A stretch of DNA of 64,000 bases from Chroococcidiopsis sp. CCMEE 29 (GCF_023558375.1 NZ_CP083761.1:3522501-3586500), one strand, 5' to 3'. Shown: positions 36,244 to 45,769, counted from the stretch's first letter. Translations and numbers: made by a program. Notes: generated from the sequence alone by a model not told the origin.

Positions 36244-36897
36244 ATGGAGCGGGCAACACTCCAAAATCAGGTTGAGTTGTGGCAACTCTACGTGAAGGGA
36301 CTGCAAAAGTTGAGTCAGCTTTGGGCAAAACCACTGCAGCAGTCACTAGAGATCGCGAGCAGATCTGCGCTTGGCGATCGCTCGGCAGCGATGGAGCTGA
36401 CCAACCTCTACTGGGACATTTATGAAAACACCTTCGGCAGCTTTCTGCTCAGCCCCAGCCTGGGGTACACCCGTGAGTTCAACCACAAACTGCTTAAAGC
36501 CTTTGATACCTGGATAAACTTCTATAAGGCGAGCTTTGATTATCAGCTAGTGCTGCTTGATATCTGGGTAAGGGCTTTTGAGGAGCTGATGCGGGAGTTG
36601 GCATCTTCCGAAGAAAAGGACGAAACGGTTCAGAACTGGCGGCAGTTTCTGCAAGTCTGGAGTAGTGTATTTGACCAAGTATTTGCCCAGACGTTCCGCT
36701 CAAAGCATACTCTTGAGATTCGGGGGAAGTTCTTGAAATCAGCCATGACCTACAGGCTCCACCAGCAACAGCTGATGGAAGTGTTTCTGAAGATGAATGA
36801 CCTGCCTGTTCGTAGCGAAGTTGATGAGATTCACCGCAGCATCTATGAGCTGCGTAAGGAAGTGAAAAGTCTTAAAAAAGCCTTGGCAGAATCTTAA
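36244..36897 (+). CDS. phaE: Class III PHA synthase subunit PhaE (short form)
   Basis: PhaE is the non-catalytic partner of PhaC in class III poly(3-hydroxyalkanoate) synthases. The 217-aa protein is helical with many aromatics (LYWDIYENTFGSFLLSPSLG; WRQFLQVWSSVFDQVFAQTF) and ends with the family's coiled tail VDEIHRSIYELRKEVKSLKK. It is clearly shorter than the roughly 330-aa Synechocystis protein. Position directly before phaC (4-bp gap) supports the call. Confidence 0.9.
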   Translation: MERATLQNQVELWQLYVKGLQKLSQLWAKPLQQSLEIASRSALGDRSAAMELTNLYWDIYENTFGSFLLSPSLGYTREFNHKLLKAFDTWINFYKASFDYQLVLLDIWVRAFEELMRELASSEEKDETVQNWRQFLQVWSSVFDQVFAQTFRSKHTLEIRGKFLKSAMTYRLHQQQLMEVFLKMNDLPVRSEVDEIHRSIYELRKEVKSLKKALAES

Positions 36898-36901
36898 AGT
36901 G

Positions 36902-37957
36902 ATGGACGAGTTCACTGAGCTAACCCAAAAGCTTGTTCAGGGTGCCGAGAACTTAAGCCGCTTGCGCCAAGAGGACATTCAGATCGGGGTGACTCCTAAG
37001 GAAGAGGTCTACCGAGAGGAAAAGGTAGTATTGTACCGCTTCACGTCTAAGGTGGAGCATTCGCTGAACATCCCTATCCTCATCGTTTCCGCCTTAGTCA
37101 ACCGTCCTTATATGGTCGATTTACAGGAGGGGCGATCGCTCGTTGCCAGCTTGCTTAAACTTGGCTTGGATATCTACCTGATCGACTGGGGATATCCGAG
37201 CCGAGCGGATCGCTGGCTGACAATTGATGACTACATCAATGGCTATATAAATAACTGTGTGGATGTGGTGCGCGATCGCCATAGGCTGGATCGAATCAAC
37301 CTGTTAGGAATTTGTCAGGGAGGCACCTTCAGCCTCTGCTACAGTTCTCTTTACCCAGAGAAGGTAAAAAACCTTATTACTATGGTCACCCCAGTTGATT
37401 TTCACATTAATGAGGGACTCCTCAATCTTTGGGGCGGATGCACTCTGGGGTCACAGGCTCTAGACGTGGATCTAATAGTGGATACTTTGGGCAACATCCC
37501 CGGCGACTTTCTCAACTTAGAGTTCTTGATGCTAAAGCCCTTCCAGCTAGGGTTCCAGAAGTATATTGACCTTCTGGAGATCGCAGACTCTGAGGACAAA
37601 CTACTCAACTTTCTGCGGATGGAAAAGTGGATCTTCGATAGTCCCGATCAATCTGGGGAGGCGTACCGACAGTTCATGAAGGATTTCTACCAGGCAAACA
37701 AACTGATCAAAGGTCAGATCGAGATTGGGGAGAAGCGAGTGGATTTGGGGAATATTCGCATCCCGATTTTGAACATTTACGCCCAGCAGGATCATTTAGT
37801 TCCCCCGGCATCCTCCCTGGCTCTTGAGAAGTACGTGACAAGCGAAGATTACACAGTAAGCTCCTTCCCAGTCGGGCACATCGGCATGTACGTGAGTAGT
37901 AAGGTGCAGCGAGACCTTCCCTCAACCATTGTCGATTGGCTTAAAGTGCGAATATAG
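36902..37957 (+). CDS. phaC: Class III poly(3-hydroxyalkanoate) synthase subunit PhaC
   Basis: PhaC polymerises 3-hydroxyacyl-CoA into PHA at the granule surface. The 351-aa alpha/beta-hydrolase has the lipase-like box GICQGG with nucleophile Cys138, Asp297 in AQQDHLVPP and His326 in PVGHIGMY, a complete triad. VLYRF and PYMVDLQEGRSLV are class III features. GTG 36899 directly precedes ATG 36902, and I use the ATG. It follows phaE with a 4-bp gap, so the two subunits are made together. Confidence 0.96.
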   Translation: MDEFTELTQKLVQGAENLSRLRQEDIQIGVTPKEEVYREEKVVLYRFTSKVEHSLNIPILIVSALVNRPYMVDLQEGRSLVASLLKLGLDIYLIDWGYPSRADRWLTIDDYINGYINNCVDVVRDRHRLDRINLLGICQGGTFSLCYSSLYPEKVKNLITMVTPVDFHINEGLLNLWGGCTLGSQALDVDLIVDTLGNIPGDFLNLEFLMLKPFQLGFQKYIDLLEIADSEDKLLNFLRMEKWIFDSPDQSGEAYRQFMKDFYQANKLIKGQIEIGEKRVDLGNIRIPILNIYAQQDHLVPPASSLALEKYVTSEDYTVSSFPVGHIGMYVSSKVQRDLPSTIVDWLKVRI

Positions 37958-38051
37958 AACAGTTGAGGCGGTCTAAGCGTTTTCTCTTTTTCAAACCTAA
38001 ATGCCAAGCCAGAACCTGCACGGTGAGTGTCTGCGTGCAGGATTGTTCTGA

Positions 38052-38591
38052 CTACTGCGTGCTGCTGTCTGCTGCGGTGTTCTTGTCACGCCGTCCAAGT
38101 AGGGTACGAACAGCGGTAAGAACTTCAGGCACTGCCAGTGCTAATGACGCTACTGAGCAAACCGTCGCTACTTGGCAGTACTCACAAAATGCTTTGTTCT
38201 CGCTCCACTCCTCACGCGCTAGCTCGGCGGCGACAACAGAGTCTAACACGAGCTTAACACCCATTGCAATTGGTATAAGCGGGTTGCGCCGTGCGCGGTC
38301 TAAACCACCAGCTGCTGCCAGCCAGCCAGTAAGGGCGTAATTCACCACCATGATCGGTCCATCGGGTGAGTTGAATCGGCTGTAAGCGTAGTTAGATGCG
38401 TCAACACGGTCAGCATCGAAAAGCTGCTGCCCCGGCGGATCGGGCAGGTGACTAACAATCCCAGTCTGGTAGAGTGTGACGAGTTGTCCCATTGAACCGC
38501 CGAGCATGGACAAGCCGATAATCGCTCGCCGACGGGTCATGTCGGGGTTCTTTCCTTGACGCAGTTCTTGACTCAGTTGTTTTGGTTCCAT
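38052..38591 (-). CDS. Vitamin K epoxide reductase (VKOR)-like membrane protein
   Basis: The 179-aa protein has a basic N-terminus (TRRRAIIGLSMLGGSMGQLV) and HLPDPPGQQLFDADRVDASN. Three to four hydrophobic segments follow, and the CxxC pair sits in FCEYCQVATVCSVASL. This pattern fits a VKOR-related family in which the CxxC could undergo thiol-quinone exchange. Other VKOR cysteines are not obvious, so activity is uncertain. It is convergent with phaC. A role in PHA metabolism is not indicated beyond location. Confidence 0.65.
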   Translation of the reverse strand: MEPKQLSQELRQGKNPDMTRRRAIIGLSMLGGSMGQLVTLYQTGIVSHLPDPPGQQLFDADRVDASNYAYSRFNSPDGPIMVVNYALTGWLAAAGGLDRARRNPLIPIAMGVKLVLDSVVAAELAREEWSENKAFCEYCQVATVCSVASLALAVPEVLTAVRTLLGRRDKNTAADSSTQ

Positions 38592-39027
38592 ATCTATAAG
38601 GTATGCGTTAACGAGGTCACATCAGCCATGCACGGAACGTTCCACTGACGACGGATAGAATACACAATATGCATCCAATCCGGCGACGTGAGCCCCCTGT
38701 GCCTAGAGCAGATAAATTCCCTACCATTTTTGGGAATCTATTTGATACGTACCACTTCCGCTGGAGGTACTTCTAAAGCGCTGTCTTGGGGAACCTGTTG
38801 TATTTAAAACTACGAACTAGCTTAACCTTATGTCCTTTCTCTAGATAGACGATTAGACAAAGTAGCAAGAGTAAATTCTAGTCAATGGCGTCTTTATTGA
38901 ATTGAAATTTTTGATACGGAAAATGAATAGAATACTTTTTCCTGATAAAAGCTATTCATAGCTAAAAAAGCTCCCCAAGAATTTTCTTGGGGGCTTTCTT
39001 CATTTTTAGAGAATGTAGTTTTTTGAT
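38592..39027. other. Gene-free interval with phasin terminator
   Basis: About 435 bp with no supported coding sequence. It contains the VKOR-gene promoter side near 38592-38700 and a strong hairpin terminator of the phasin gene at 38964-38999. Confidence 0.5.
38964..38999 (-). terminator. Rho-independent terminator after the phasin gene
   Basis: On the minus strand, CCCCCAAGAA and TTCTTGGGG pair around a short AT loop and are followed by AGCTTTTTT. It lies about 29 bp after the phasin stop. Confidence 0.8.
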
Positions 39028-39291
39028 TTACGATCTTCGGAACATATTGAAATAGCTTTCCCAAAATTGCTTCTGGGTTTCTATTGACAGACGGCTCAAC
39101 AGAGCCTGGAATTCTAGGGAACTCGTCACCACTTCTTCCTGAAGTCTCATGGTATTATCGAAAGTCTCGCGAAAATTTAGCAAATTGAACCTTTGCATCC
39201 TCGGCGCAGTAGAGACCCAATTATTAAAAAACCCTATCTGCAAGTCGCTTAACTGCTTTAAAAACTGCTCAAAATCATTCGTCCTATCCAT
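39028..39291 (-). CDS. phaP: Phasin-like PHA granule protein
   Basis: The 87-aa protein is all-helical and amphipathic (FEQFLKQLSDLQIGFFNNWV; NFRETFDNTMRLQEEVVTSS; LEFQALLSRLSIETQKQFWE), ending FWESYFNMFRRS. The size and pattern fit the small cyanobacterial phasin that coats PHB granules and controls their number. It lies between phaC and phaA on the opposite strand. A terminator follows. The call rests on pattern and context, without a catalytic signature to check. Confidence 0.75.
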   Translation of the reverse strand: MDRTNDFEQFLKQLSDLQIGFFNNWVSTAPRMQRFNLLNFRETFDNTMRLQEEVVTSSLEFQALLSRLSIETQKQFWESYFNMFRRS

Positions 39292-39584
39292 TGCCTTTGC
39301 TCCTTTTACTCTCTTACTTGCTACTGATTTACTTGTCTACAGCCTTCATTAATAATATATTGATAGTTAGCCATAATTTGTGATGTGTAAAAAATGTAAC
39401 TTTTACAATTGACAGTAGATATAATCTGAAAAAAAAAGTGCTTTTAATCCCTAAATATTAGAGGATCTCTTGTACTTATGGTTAAAATTTCCTGACACTA
39501 CCAATGGAATCAGCTTCGAATAAGCATCCCGCTTTAAGTTGATAGCGCTTGACGACGTGAGATTGTAAAAAATAGTGAGGATGT
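39292..39584. promoter_or_regulatory. Divergent promoter region phaP/phaA
   Basis: 293 bp AT-rich gap between divergent starts; promoters for both genes must lie here. AGTGAGGATGT is the weak ribosome binding region before phaA. No specific operator was recognised. Confidence 0.5.
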
Positions 39585-40775
39585 ATGCAAGAAGCCTATA
39601 TTGTCTCAGCAGTACGCACGCCCCTCGGTCGGTTTGGAGGCGTACTTGCGGGTTTTTCCCCAGTGGAATTAGGGGCGATCGCCATGCGAGCAGCGTTGGA
39701 GCAGGCCAGAGTATCGGGGGAAGCTTTAGACCTTTACATCTTTGGCAACGTACTCAGGGCGGGTCATGGACAATCGTTGCCCCGTCAGGCAGCTTTCAAG
39801 GCTGGGGTTCCAGAGACAGTGAACGGCTATGCAGTGGATATGGTATGTTCATCGGGAATGATGAGCGTGATGAACGCCGCCACTGTTATCCGCTCTCAAG
39901 AAGCCGAAATCGTAGTGGCTGGCGGCATGGAATCAATGTCCCAGACTGGGTTTTTCTTATCGCACCGAGCTAGATGGGGTTACAAATTCCTGCTGGGTGC
40001 GCCAGAGCAACTGTGCGATATTTTACTCTACGATGGTCTCACCGATCCCACGACCGCCGAAGCGATGGGAGAGCAAGCTGAGAGGCTGGCAGCAGCTTAC
40101 CAAGTAACACGACCTGACTTGGACGAAGTAGCTCTATATTCACAGCAGCGGGCAGCGATCGCTACCGAGCAAGGCTGGTTCAAGCAGGAGATTACACCGA
40201 TTGAAATTGAGGGGAAGAAAGGTTCGACCCTCGTGACCAAAGATGAGGGAATCCGCCCCGAAACCACCGAGGAGAGCCTTGCCAGACTAAAGCCTGCCTT
40301 CAAGGAGAATGGGGTGTTTACTGCTGGCAACAGTAGTCAGATATCGGACGGAGCAGCAGCTCTCGTTTTGGCGAGCCAACGGGCGGTGGAACGCTACGGA
40401 CTCAAGCCCTTAGCTCGGGTGGTTGGGGGAACGTGGGTAGGTGGAGAAGCTTGGCGCTTCCCTGAGGTTCCCATCCTGGCAGTAAAGAAGCTTTTAGACA
40501 AGTTCAACATGAAAATCTACGATTTTGACCTGTTCGAGAACAACGAAGCTTTTGCTCTAAGCAACGTGCTGTTTAACCGGGTGCTAGGCGTTCCTTACGA
40601 GAAACTCAACGTCTATGGGGGAGCGATCGCCCTAGGGCATCCAATCGGAGCTTCGGGAGCGCGAATCATAGTCACGCTGCTCAACGCCTTGCAGGAGCGA
40701 AATGGGCAGCTAGGGCTAGCAGCTGTCTGTCACGGCACTGGCGGCGGTACGGCGATCGCATTGGAGCGGTGTTAA
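39585..40775 (+). CDS. phaA: Acetyl-CoA acetyltransferase (beta-ketothiolase)
   Basis: PhaA condenses two acetyl-CoA to acetoacetyl-CoA, the entry to PHB. The 396-aa thiolase has the nucleophile Cys88 in VDMVCSSGMMS, FENNEAFAL, GGAIALGHPIGASGARI with the catalytic His, and the second Cys in VCHGTGGGTAIAL. The length is normal. phaB follows 97 bp downstream on the same strand. Confidence 0.95.
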   Translation: MQEAYIVSAVRTPLGRFGGVLAGFSPVELGAIAMRAALEQARVSGEALDLYIFGNVLRAGHGQSLPRQAAFKAGVPETVNGYAVDMVCSSGMMSVMNAATVIRSQEAEIVVAGGMESMSQTGFFLSHRARWGYKFLLGAPEQLCDILLYDGLTDPTTAEAMGEQAERLAAAYQVTRPDLDEVALYSQQRAAIATEQGWFKQEITPIEIEGKKGSTLVTKDEGIRPETTEESLARLKPAFKENGVFTAGNSSQISDGAAALVLASQRAVERYGLKPLARVVGGTWVGGEAWRFPEVPILAVKKLLDKFNMKIYDFDLFENNEAFALSNVLFNRVLGVPYEKLNVYGGAIALGHPIGASGARIIVTLLNALQERNGQLGLAAVCHGTGGGTAIALERC

Positions 40776-40871
40776 TAACTCATAGCTAATTGCGCGCAGG
40801 TCTTTAATTTCCAATTAGCAAGCAAAAAACGCTACTACTATAAACGAAGTGATTCAACTGAACTTGATGTC

Positions 40872-41594
40872 ATGGCATCTTTGCAACTGGAAGATAAAGT
40901 AGTTTTGGTAACTGGAGGTAATAGAGGGATAGGAGCGGCAATCGTCGCTTTGCTGAAGGAGCTGGGCACCAAGGTAGCTTACACCCACCGCAGCGATAGC
41001 GATCGTCAGCATGGGGCTCTGGCAATCCCAGCCGATGTGACCGACAAGGCAGCAATGGAGGCAGTGGCAGAACAGGTCGAACAGAAACTAGGGCCGATTT
41101 ACGGGATTGTAGCTAATGCTGGGATTAACCGAGACAACTTTTTTCCCAAACTTACGCCTGCGGACTGGGATGCTGTAATCGACACTAACTTAAAGGGAGT
41201 TTACAACACGCTGATGCCCGTTATCCCCAAAATGTACGAGCGGGGGGAAGGCTCTGTCGTCTGCATCACCTCGATTTCAGGCGAGCGAGGAAACATCGGT
41301 CAAACCAACTACGCAGCATCCAAGGCAGCTCTGATTGGCTTAAGCAAATCCCTGGCTTTCGAGGCGGCTAGATACGGGGTGCGAGTCAACTCTGTAGCAC
41401 CGGGATTCATCGAGACTGATATGCTGAAGTCGGTTTCAGGCAAAGTGAAAGAGCGCATTGTGTCCGAGATCCCTTTCCGTCGCTTCGGCAAACCTGAGGA
41501 GGTTGCCTGGGCTGTGGCGTTCCTACTCTCGCCGATAGCCAGTAGTTACATCACTGGCACAGTTGTGCGAGTCAACGGTGCCCACCACACTTGA
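40872..41594 (+). CDS. phaB: Acetoacetyl-CoA reductase (SDR)
   Basis: PhaB reduces acetoacetyl-CoA to (R)-3-hydroxybutyryl-CoA with NADPH. The 240-aa SDR has TGGNRGIGAAIVALL, VANAGINRDNFF, the Tyr/Lys site NYAASKAALIGL and IPFRRFGKPEEVAWAVAFLL. FabG is the alternative family, but the position right after phaA and the NAGINRDNFF segment favour PhaB. There is a 97-bp gap to phaA. Confidence 0.92.
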   Translation: MASLQLEDKVVLVTGGNRGIGAAIVALLKELGTKVAYTHRSDSDRQHGALAIPADVTDKAAMEAVAEQVEQKLGPIYGIVANAGINRDNFFPKLTPADWDAVIDTNLKGVYNTLMPVIPKMYERGEGSVVCITSISGERGNIGQTNYAASKAALIGLSKSLAFEAARYGVRVNSVAPGFIETDMLKSVSGKVKERIVSEIPFRRFGKPEEVAWAVAFLLSPIASSYITGTVVRVNGAHHT

Positions 41595-41628
41595 GGGCAA
41601 TGCGTAATACTGTAAGGTGTTGAACAAG

Positions 41629-42495
41629 ATGGAGCAAAGTGTGAAAACGGCAGTTGAAGAGCGGCGAATCAATGTCAGCGGTTTAACCACCCGCTACTTT
41701 ACGGCGGGCAATGATGGTCTACCGTTAGTGCTGCTACATGGAGATGCTGCCAGCGCTCTTGATTGGTCTTGGGTGCTTCCCACGCTGGCAGATACACATC
41801 GCGTCTACGCACCGGACTTTCCGGGTTTCGGCGATAGTTCTAAACCTAACCGCGAATATTCGCCAGAATTCCTGATGCAGTTCGTGACCGATTTTCTCAA
41901 AGCGATCGGAATCGAGCGGGCAGTGCTAGTTGGTAACTCATTAGGTGGTCTTGTTGCCCTGCGTTTTGCATTGTCACATTCCGAACAAATAGCGGCGCTA
42001 GTGCTGGTAGACAGCTCCGGACTTGGTTACTCAGTCACCCCGCTTTTGTCCCAGTTTACCCTGCCCTCGTACGGGGAGGCTATGATAACCTGGTGCAAAA
42101 CGCCTCTTGGCGCAAAGCAGCGATCTTTGTTACGGGCAGCGGTATTTTTCGCCCACCCCTCAAAGGTTCCCGATGTGTGGCTGGCAGAGCAGGAGCGAAT
42201 GGCGCAAATGCCAGGTTTTCTTGAGGCTACCCTATCTTCTCTGCGTGCCCAGCTGAATGTATTTGGACAGAGCCAGGTGTTGCTAGACTCCCTACCGCAG
42301 TTGCAGATGCCGACCCTTGTCGTTTGGGGTAGTAACGATCTAATTTTCTCAAAAGACCAAGCTCAAACTGCCGCCAGCCGTCTACAGCAAGGACATCTTG
42401 CTTTGATACCCGACTGCGGTCATTTACCCCATGTAGAACGCCCCGAACTCTTTGCCGCCGCATTGAGCCACTTTCTTACTGGAGTTGCTTCTTAG
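41629..42495 (+). CDS. Alpha/beta hydrolase following phaB
   Basis: The 288-aa protein (ATG at 41629; TTG 41617 is also open) has the oxyanion motif VLLHGDAASALDWSW, nucleophile elbow GNSLGG, acid VWGSNDLIF and His in PDCGHLPHVERP, a complete triad. It lies 34 bp after phaB and is probably cotranscribed. Hydrolysis of a PHA-related ester or thioester would fit the location, but substrate is unknown. No signal peptide is seen. Confidence 0.85.
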   Translation: MEQSVKTAVEERRINVSGLTTRYFTAGNDGLPLVLLHGDAASALDWSWVLPTLADTHRVYAPDFPGFGDSSKPNREYSPEFLMQFVTDFLKAIGIERAVLVGNSLGGLVALRFALSHSEQIAALVLVDSSGLGYSVTPLLSQFTLPSYGEAMITWCKTPLGAKQRSLLRAAVFFAHPSKVPDVWLAEQERMAQMPGFLEATLSSLRAQLNVFGQSQVLLDSLPQLQMPTLVVWGSNDLIFSKDQAQTAASRLQQGHLALIPDCGHLPHVERPELFAAALSHFLTGVAS

Positions 42496-42587
42496 AGTCC
42501 AGAACAGCAGGGTGGCAATGTGTGTTGCCTAGATGCACAGTTTTGAGAAAACAAATTGCCCAAACCAACTGTCAAAAAATGGCAGAT

Positions 42588-42632
42588 ATCCAGGTAGAGG
42601 TTCAAATCTACTCCACCTGGATTCAAATTTTT
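42588..42632. terminator. Hairpin terminator between hydrolase and PRC-barrel genes
   Basis: ATCCAGGTAGAG and CTCCACCTGGAT pair (12 bp, one G-T) around an 11-nt loop, followed by a short T-rich stretch (AAATTTTT). It lies between two convergent stops and could serve both. Confidence 0.6.
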
Positions 42633-42653
42633 GCAGCCGTTTCCTAGAAATGA

Positions 42654-43538
42654 TTATCTGAGGGAGCCAGGGTCGTTTGTATCCCTAACCGGACGACCTT
42701 GGGTATCTAAATCTAGCTCTTCTCGACGAACCGTTTCTTCAGCGTTAACTGTATCCTGCTCTACTTCTTTCCGGATGCTTACCTCTTCACGCAAAACAGC
42801 TTCCTTGCGAATGTCAGGAGTCTCTTCGTAGATATCCATATGCGCTACTTCCCCTTCGCGGAAGGTAGCTTCTCCAGGAGCAACTGGCCTTCCAGCATTT
42901 GTTGGAGTCTGTCGCTCAATCACAACTCGCTCGTGCTCGACTGGGACTGCAACCCGTTGCGTTTCAGTTTCAACGCGTTTACCAATTGCTACTTCTCCTG
43001 TCTTTCGGCGAGTTTTATTCGCAACCAGCCGTTCTTCATACAGTCTGAGTGTTTGATGATCCTGCTCATTCATATCATACAAAGACGGCTCTTGCTGATA
43101 GCTATAGGTATCGCGGTCGTAATCAGCCGTTGCAGGCACAGCAGGGGTAGCGGCTACAGTGGGAGCCGCTGCTTGTGTAGGTTGCTCGCGATAAACGCCT
43201 CGCACCCGCTCTTCATATTCATAGTCAACCTTTAGGTCTTCGCTGAACTCAGGTAAACTTTCAGCTTGCTCTTTGGTCAACCCGACAGCATAGACGCGGT
43301 GATTACTCTGGTCAATCCGAGAACGACCTACTGGTAGCAGTACTTGCTTACCAAAAATCCAAAAACCTGTGTCAACAACCAGATATCGGAAACTACCTGC
43401 TTCATCAACCAGGATATTGTTTACAGTGCCAATTTTTTCATCATTTCTGTCGCTATAAACATCATATCCCTTGATATCATCACCGTCAAAAGAGGTCTGA
43501 TAGTCTGTGTCAAAATCCTCAAGTTTGTAAAGAACCAT
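42654..43538 (-). CDS. PRC-barrel and DUF2382 stress-response protein
   Basis: The start at 43538 is supported by CTAGGAGAAATTAC directly upstream. The 294-aa protein has an N-terminal PRC-barrel (GYDVYSDRNDEKIGTVNNIL; FRYLVVDTGFWIFGKQVLLP), a Pro/Ala/Thr linker, and a C-terminal DUF2382 (LRLYEERLVANKTRRKTGEV; VPVEHERVVIERQTP; EVSIRKEVEQDTVNAEETVR). Such proteins are linked to desiccation and general stress in cyanobacteria and soil bacteria, but biochemical function is unknown. It is soluble and acidic. Confidence 0.88.
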   Translation of the reverse strand: MVLYKLEDFDTDYQTSFDGDDIKGYDVYSDRNDEKIGTVNNILVDEAGSFRYLVVDTGFWIFGKQVLLPVGRSRIDQSNHRVYAVGLTKEQAESLPEFSEDLKVDYEYEERVRGVYREQPTQAAAPTVAATPAVPATADYDRDTYSYQQEPSLYDMNEQDHQTLRLYEERLVANKTRRKTGEVAIGKRVETETQRVAVPVEHERVVIERQTPTNAGRPVAPGEATFREGEVAHMDIYEETPDIRKEAVLREEVSIRKEVEQDTVNAEETVRREELDLDTQGRPVRDTNDPGSLR

Positions 43539-43562
43539 GTAATTTCTCCTAGTTTTTAACAT

Positions 43563-44019
43563 CGCTTACTACTTAGACTAAAGCTCTATTTGAGCAATAC
43601 ATCTTTCTAGCGGCTGAGTTAACTTGGGCTCATACTCAGTCAGTACATAGACACAAATAAAATTAAAATGTCCCCAGTCAGATCTCTCTATCCCCCCTAA
43701 TTAAAGGGCGATTTCAAGGAGAGATCGGCTTATATATTTTTTTGACTTCGTTTGCTTTATATCCTTAGAGGGAGAAACTGACAAAATTCTTTACTATCTA
43801 TCTATCTTAAGAAATAAAGTTTTGTCTTCAGATTGATAGAGAGGAAAATCACAGTAACGCCATCAATAATCTGAAAAATCCAAAAAAGCTAGCAAAGAAT
43901 ATGGCTCCCAAAGAGTTTCTTAAAAATAAACTAGAAGAACTCCTGCTCAAGCAGCTTTCTAGCTGCTGTTTTTACTACAGCTTCTCAAAATACATATTGA
44001 GCCATAAATTCTTAAGATC
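43563..44019. other. Divergent promoter region
   Basis: About 457 bp with no gene, between the divergent PRC-barrel and MscS genes. It contains GATCTCTC and GAGAGATC (about 43681 and 43723), an inverted pair around CCCCCCTAATTAAAGGG. No further signals were recognised. Confidence 0.4.
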
Positions 44020-45693
44020 ATGAGTCGCTTTCGTCGCTTTGGGATAATTTATACCATCCCTACCATTGTGTTTATAGTCATTCTGGCTCTGATGCCAGTC
44101 CAGGCTCAACCACAGTCAACAGCTTTCATTACACTGGATGGTCGCCAGCTATTTGAAGTCAGCCAGTCTGGGCAATTTAGTGCAGAAAATCGCGCAGCTG
44201 ATGCCAACTTAATCTTAAGAGAGGCAGTCCGCTCCACTGAGCCGGCAACGGTAGAGGTTGTAGAAATTAATCAACTGCCTGTAATTCGGGTGAATGGTCG
44301 CCACTTGCTAACGGTGACGCAGCAAGATATTCCTACAGGGAGAAACCCAGAGGAACAAGCTCAAATCTGGGCGCAACGGCTGGTTGAGGCGGTAGAGCAA
44401 GGTCAAGCAGAGCGCAGGGCAAGTTATTTCTGGCAAGCACTGTTGTTAACTGTATTGGCTGTATTGGGTGCGATCGCTCTACATCGAACTTTAGGCTGGG
44501 TTTGGCGCTATTGGTTGCGTCGGCAGATCCCAAAGCAAGCTAACGACCCGGATACAGGAGCGCAACCTCAGGGAATTGAATTATTTCTGCAATTGACCTT
44601 GGCTGTAGTGCGGGTAGGGCTATGGTTAGTAACGGCAATTTACATCACCGACTTATTTCCCTTGACACGGGAGTGGAGCCGCCGCCTTGCCAATCTTCTC
44701 CTCATGAGCCTAACCTCACCGGCGATTTCTCTGGGAGAAGCTTCCTACTCGGTCGTTGATTTAATGCTCCTAGTCGGGCTATTTTTTGGCTTACTGGCTG
44801 TTGCCGGAACAGTAACCAACCTGTTGCGATCGCGGATACTACGCATCACCAATGTCAACCGGGGCGTTCAAGAATCAATCGCAGTCATTATTAACTACAG
44901 TCTGATCTTTATCGGCACAGTTGTGCTGCTGCAAATCTGGGGCTTAGACATCAGTTCCCTGGCAATCCTGGCAAGTGTCTTGGGTGTTGGAATTGGGATT
45001 GGCTTGCAGGGAATTGCTAAAGAGTTTTTCAGTGGCTTAGTCATCACCTTTGAACGCCCGATTCAAATCGGGGATTTTGTGGAAGTCGGGGAATTTAAGG
45101 GAACGGTGGAGCGCCTCAATGCTCGTAGTACTCGCATTCGCACGCTAGATGATATCTCGGTGATTGTGCCAAATTCTCGCTTTTTAGACACAGAGGTAGT
45201 AAATTGGAGCCATCGCAACTCTGTATCCCGGTTAGTATTATCTGTGCCTGTGGCTTATGGCTCGACCGTGAGTACCGTGCGCTCCGCGCTGGTTGAGGCA
45301 GTCAAAGAGCATCCCGATGTATTGAACGAGCCAGCACCTAAGGTATGGTTTAAGGGATTTGGTGACAATTCCCTGGATTTTCAGTTATTAGTTTGGATCT
45401 CAGAACCCCGGAAGCAGTTTCAAATCAAGAGCGATCTTTACTTTCGGATCGAGGCAATCCTGCGGCATCGTGATGTTCAAATTCCCTTTCCTCAACGCTC
45501 CCTTCATCTGCGCTCTGGCAGTCTACCCCTGGAACTTTCACCCAAGTTGGAAGATTCTTTGTCTCAACTTTCTGAAGGTCTAGGCGCTTGGCTAAACGCT
45601 CAATCTAATGGTGGCAGCTTCAATGATCCCACCCAGCCATCCTTAGAACCTCAAGATCAAGGTAAGCAAAGCGGAGTAACCGGCGAGGAGTGA
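44020..45693 (+). CDS. Small-conductance mechanosensitive channel (MscS family)
   Basis: The 557-aa membrane protein has a signal-like N-terminal segment (GIIYTIPTIVFIVILALMPVQAQ), a periplasmic domain of about 110 residues and four or five membrane helices. The last carries the MscS pore pattern (LASVLGVGIGIGLQGIAKEFFSGL). A cytoplasmic beta domain (IQIGDFVEVGEFKGTVERLN; ISVIVPNSRFLDTEVVNWSH) and vestibule follow. The C-terminus adds an about 70-residue disordered tail. It releases ions upon osmotic downshock. It lies 76 bp upstream of the DUF389 gene, so an operon is possible. Confidence 0.93.
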   Translation: MSRFRRFGIIYTIPTIVFIVILALMPVQAQPQSTAFITLDGRQLFEVSQSGQFSAENRAADANLILREAVRSTEPATVEVVEINQLPVIRVNGRHLLTVTQQDIPTGRNPEEQAQIWAQRLVEAVEQGQAERRASYFWQALLLTVLAVLGAIALHRTLGWVWRYWLRRQIPKQANDPDTGAQPQGIELFLQLTLAVVRVGLWLVTAIYITDLFPLTREWSRRLANLLLMSLTSPAISLGEASYSVVDLMLLVGLFFGLLAVAGTVTNLLRSRILRITNVNRGVQESIAVIINYSLIFIGTVVLLQIWGLDISSLAILASVLGVGIGIGLQGIAKEFFSGLVITFERPIQIGDFVEVGEFKGTVERLNARSTRIRTLDDISVIVPNSRFLDTEVVNWSHRNSVSRLVLSVPVAYGSTVSTVRSALVEAVKEHPDVLNEPAPKVWFKGFGDNSLDFQLLVWISEPRKQFQIKSDLYFRIEAILRHRDVQIPFPQRSLHLRSGSLPLELSPKLEDSLSQLSEGLGAWLNAQSNGGSFNDPTQPSLEPQDQGKQSGVTGEE

Positions 45694-45769
45694 GGGGATT
45701 TTGGATTGAATTTTCTCCCCTGCCTCCCCTGCTCCCCCTGCTCCCTGACCCCTAGTTTAATCAAGTGAT

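Noticed and set aside
42588-42632. GGTTCAAATCTACTCCACCT looks like a tRNA T arm
   Set aside because: The would-be T stem has a central mismatch and no tRNA body precedes it; the segment is better explained as a terminator hairpin between convergent genes.
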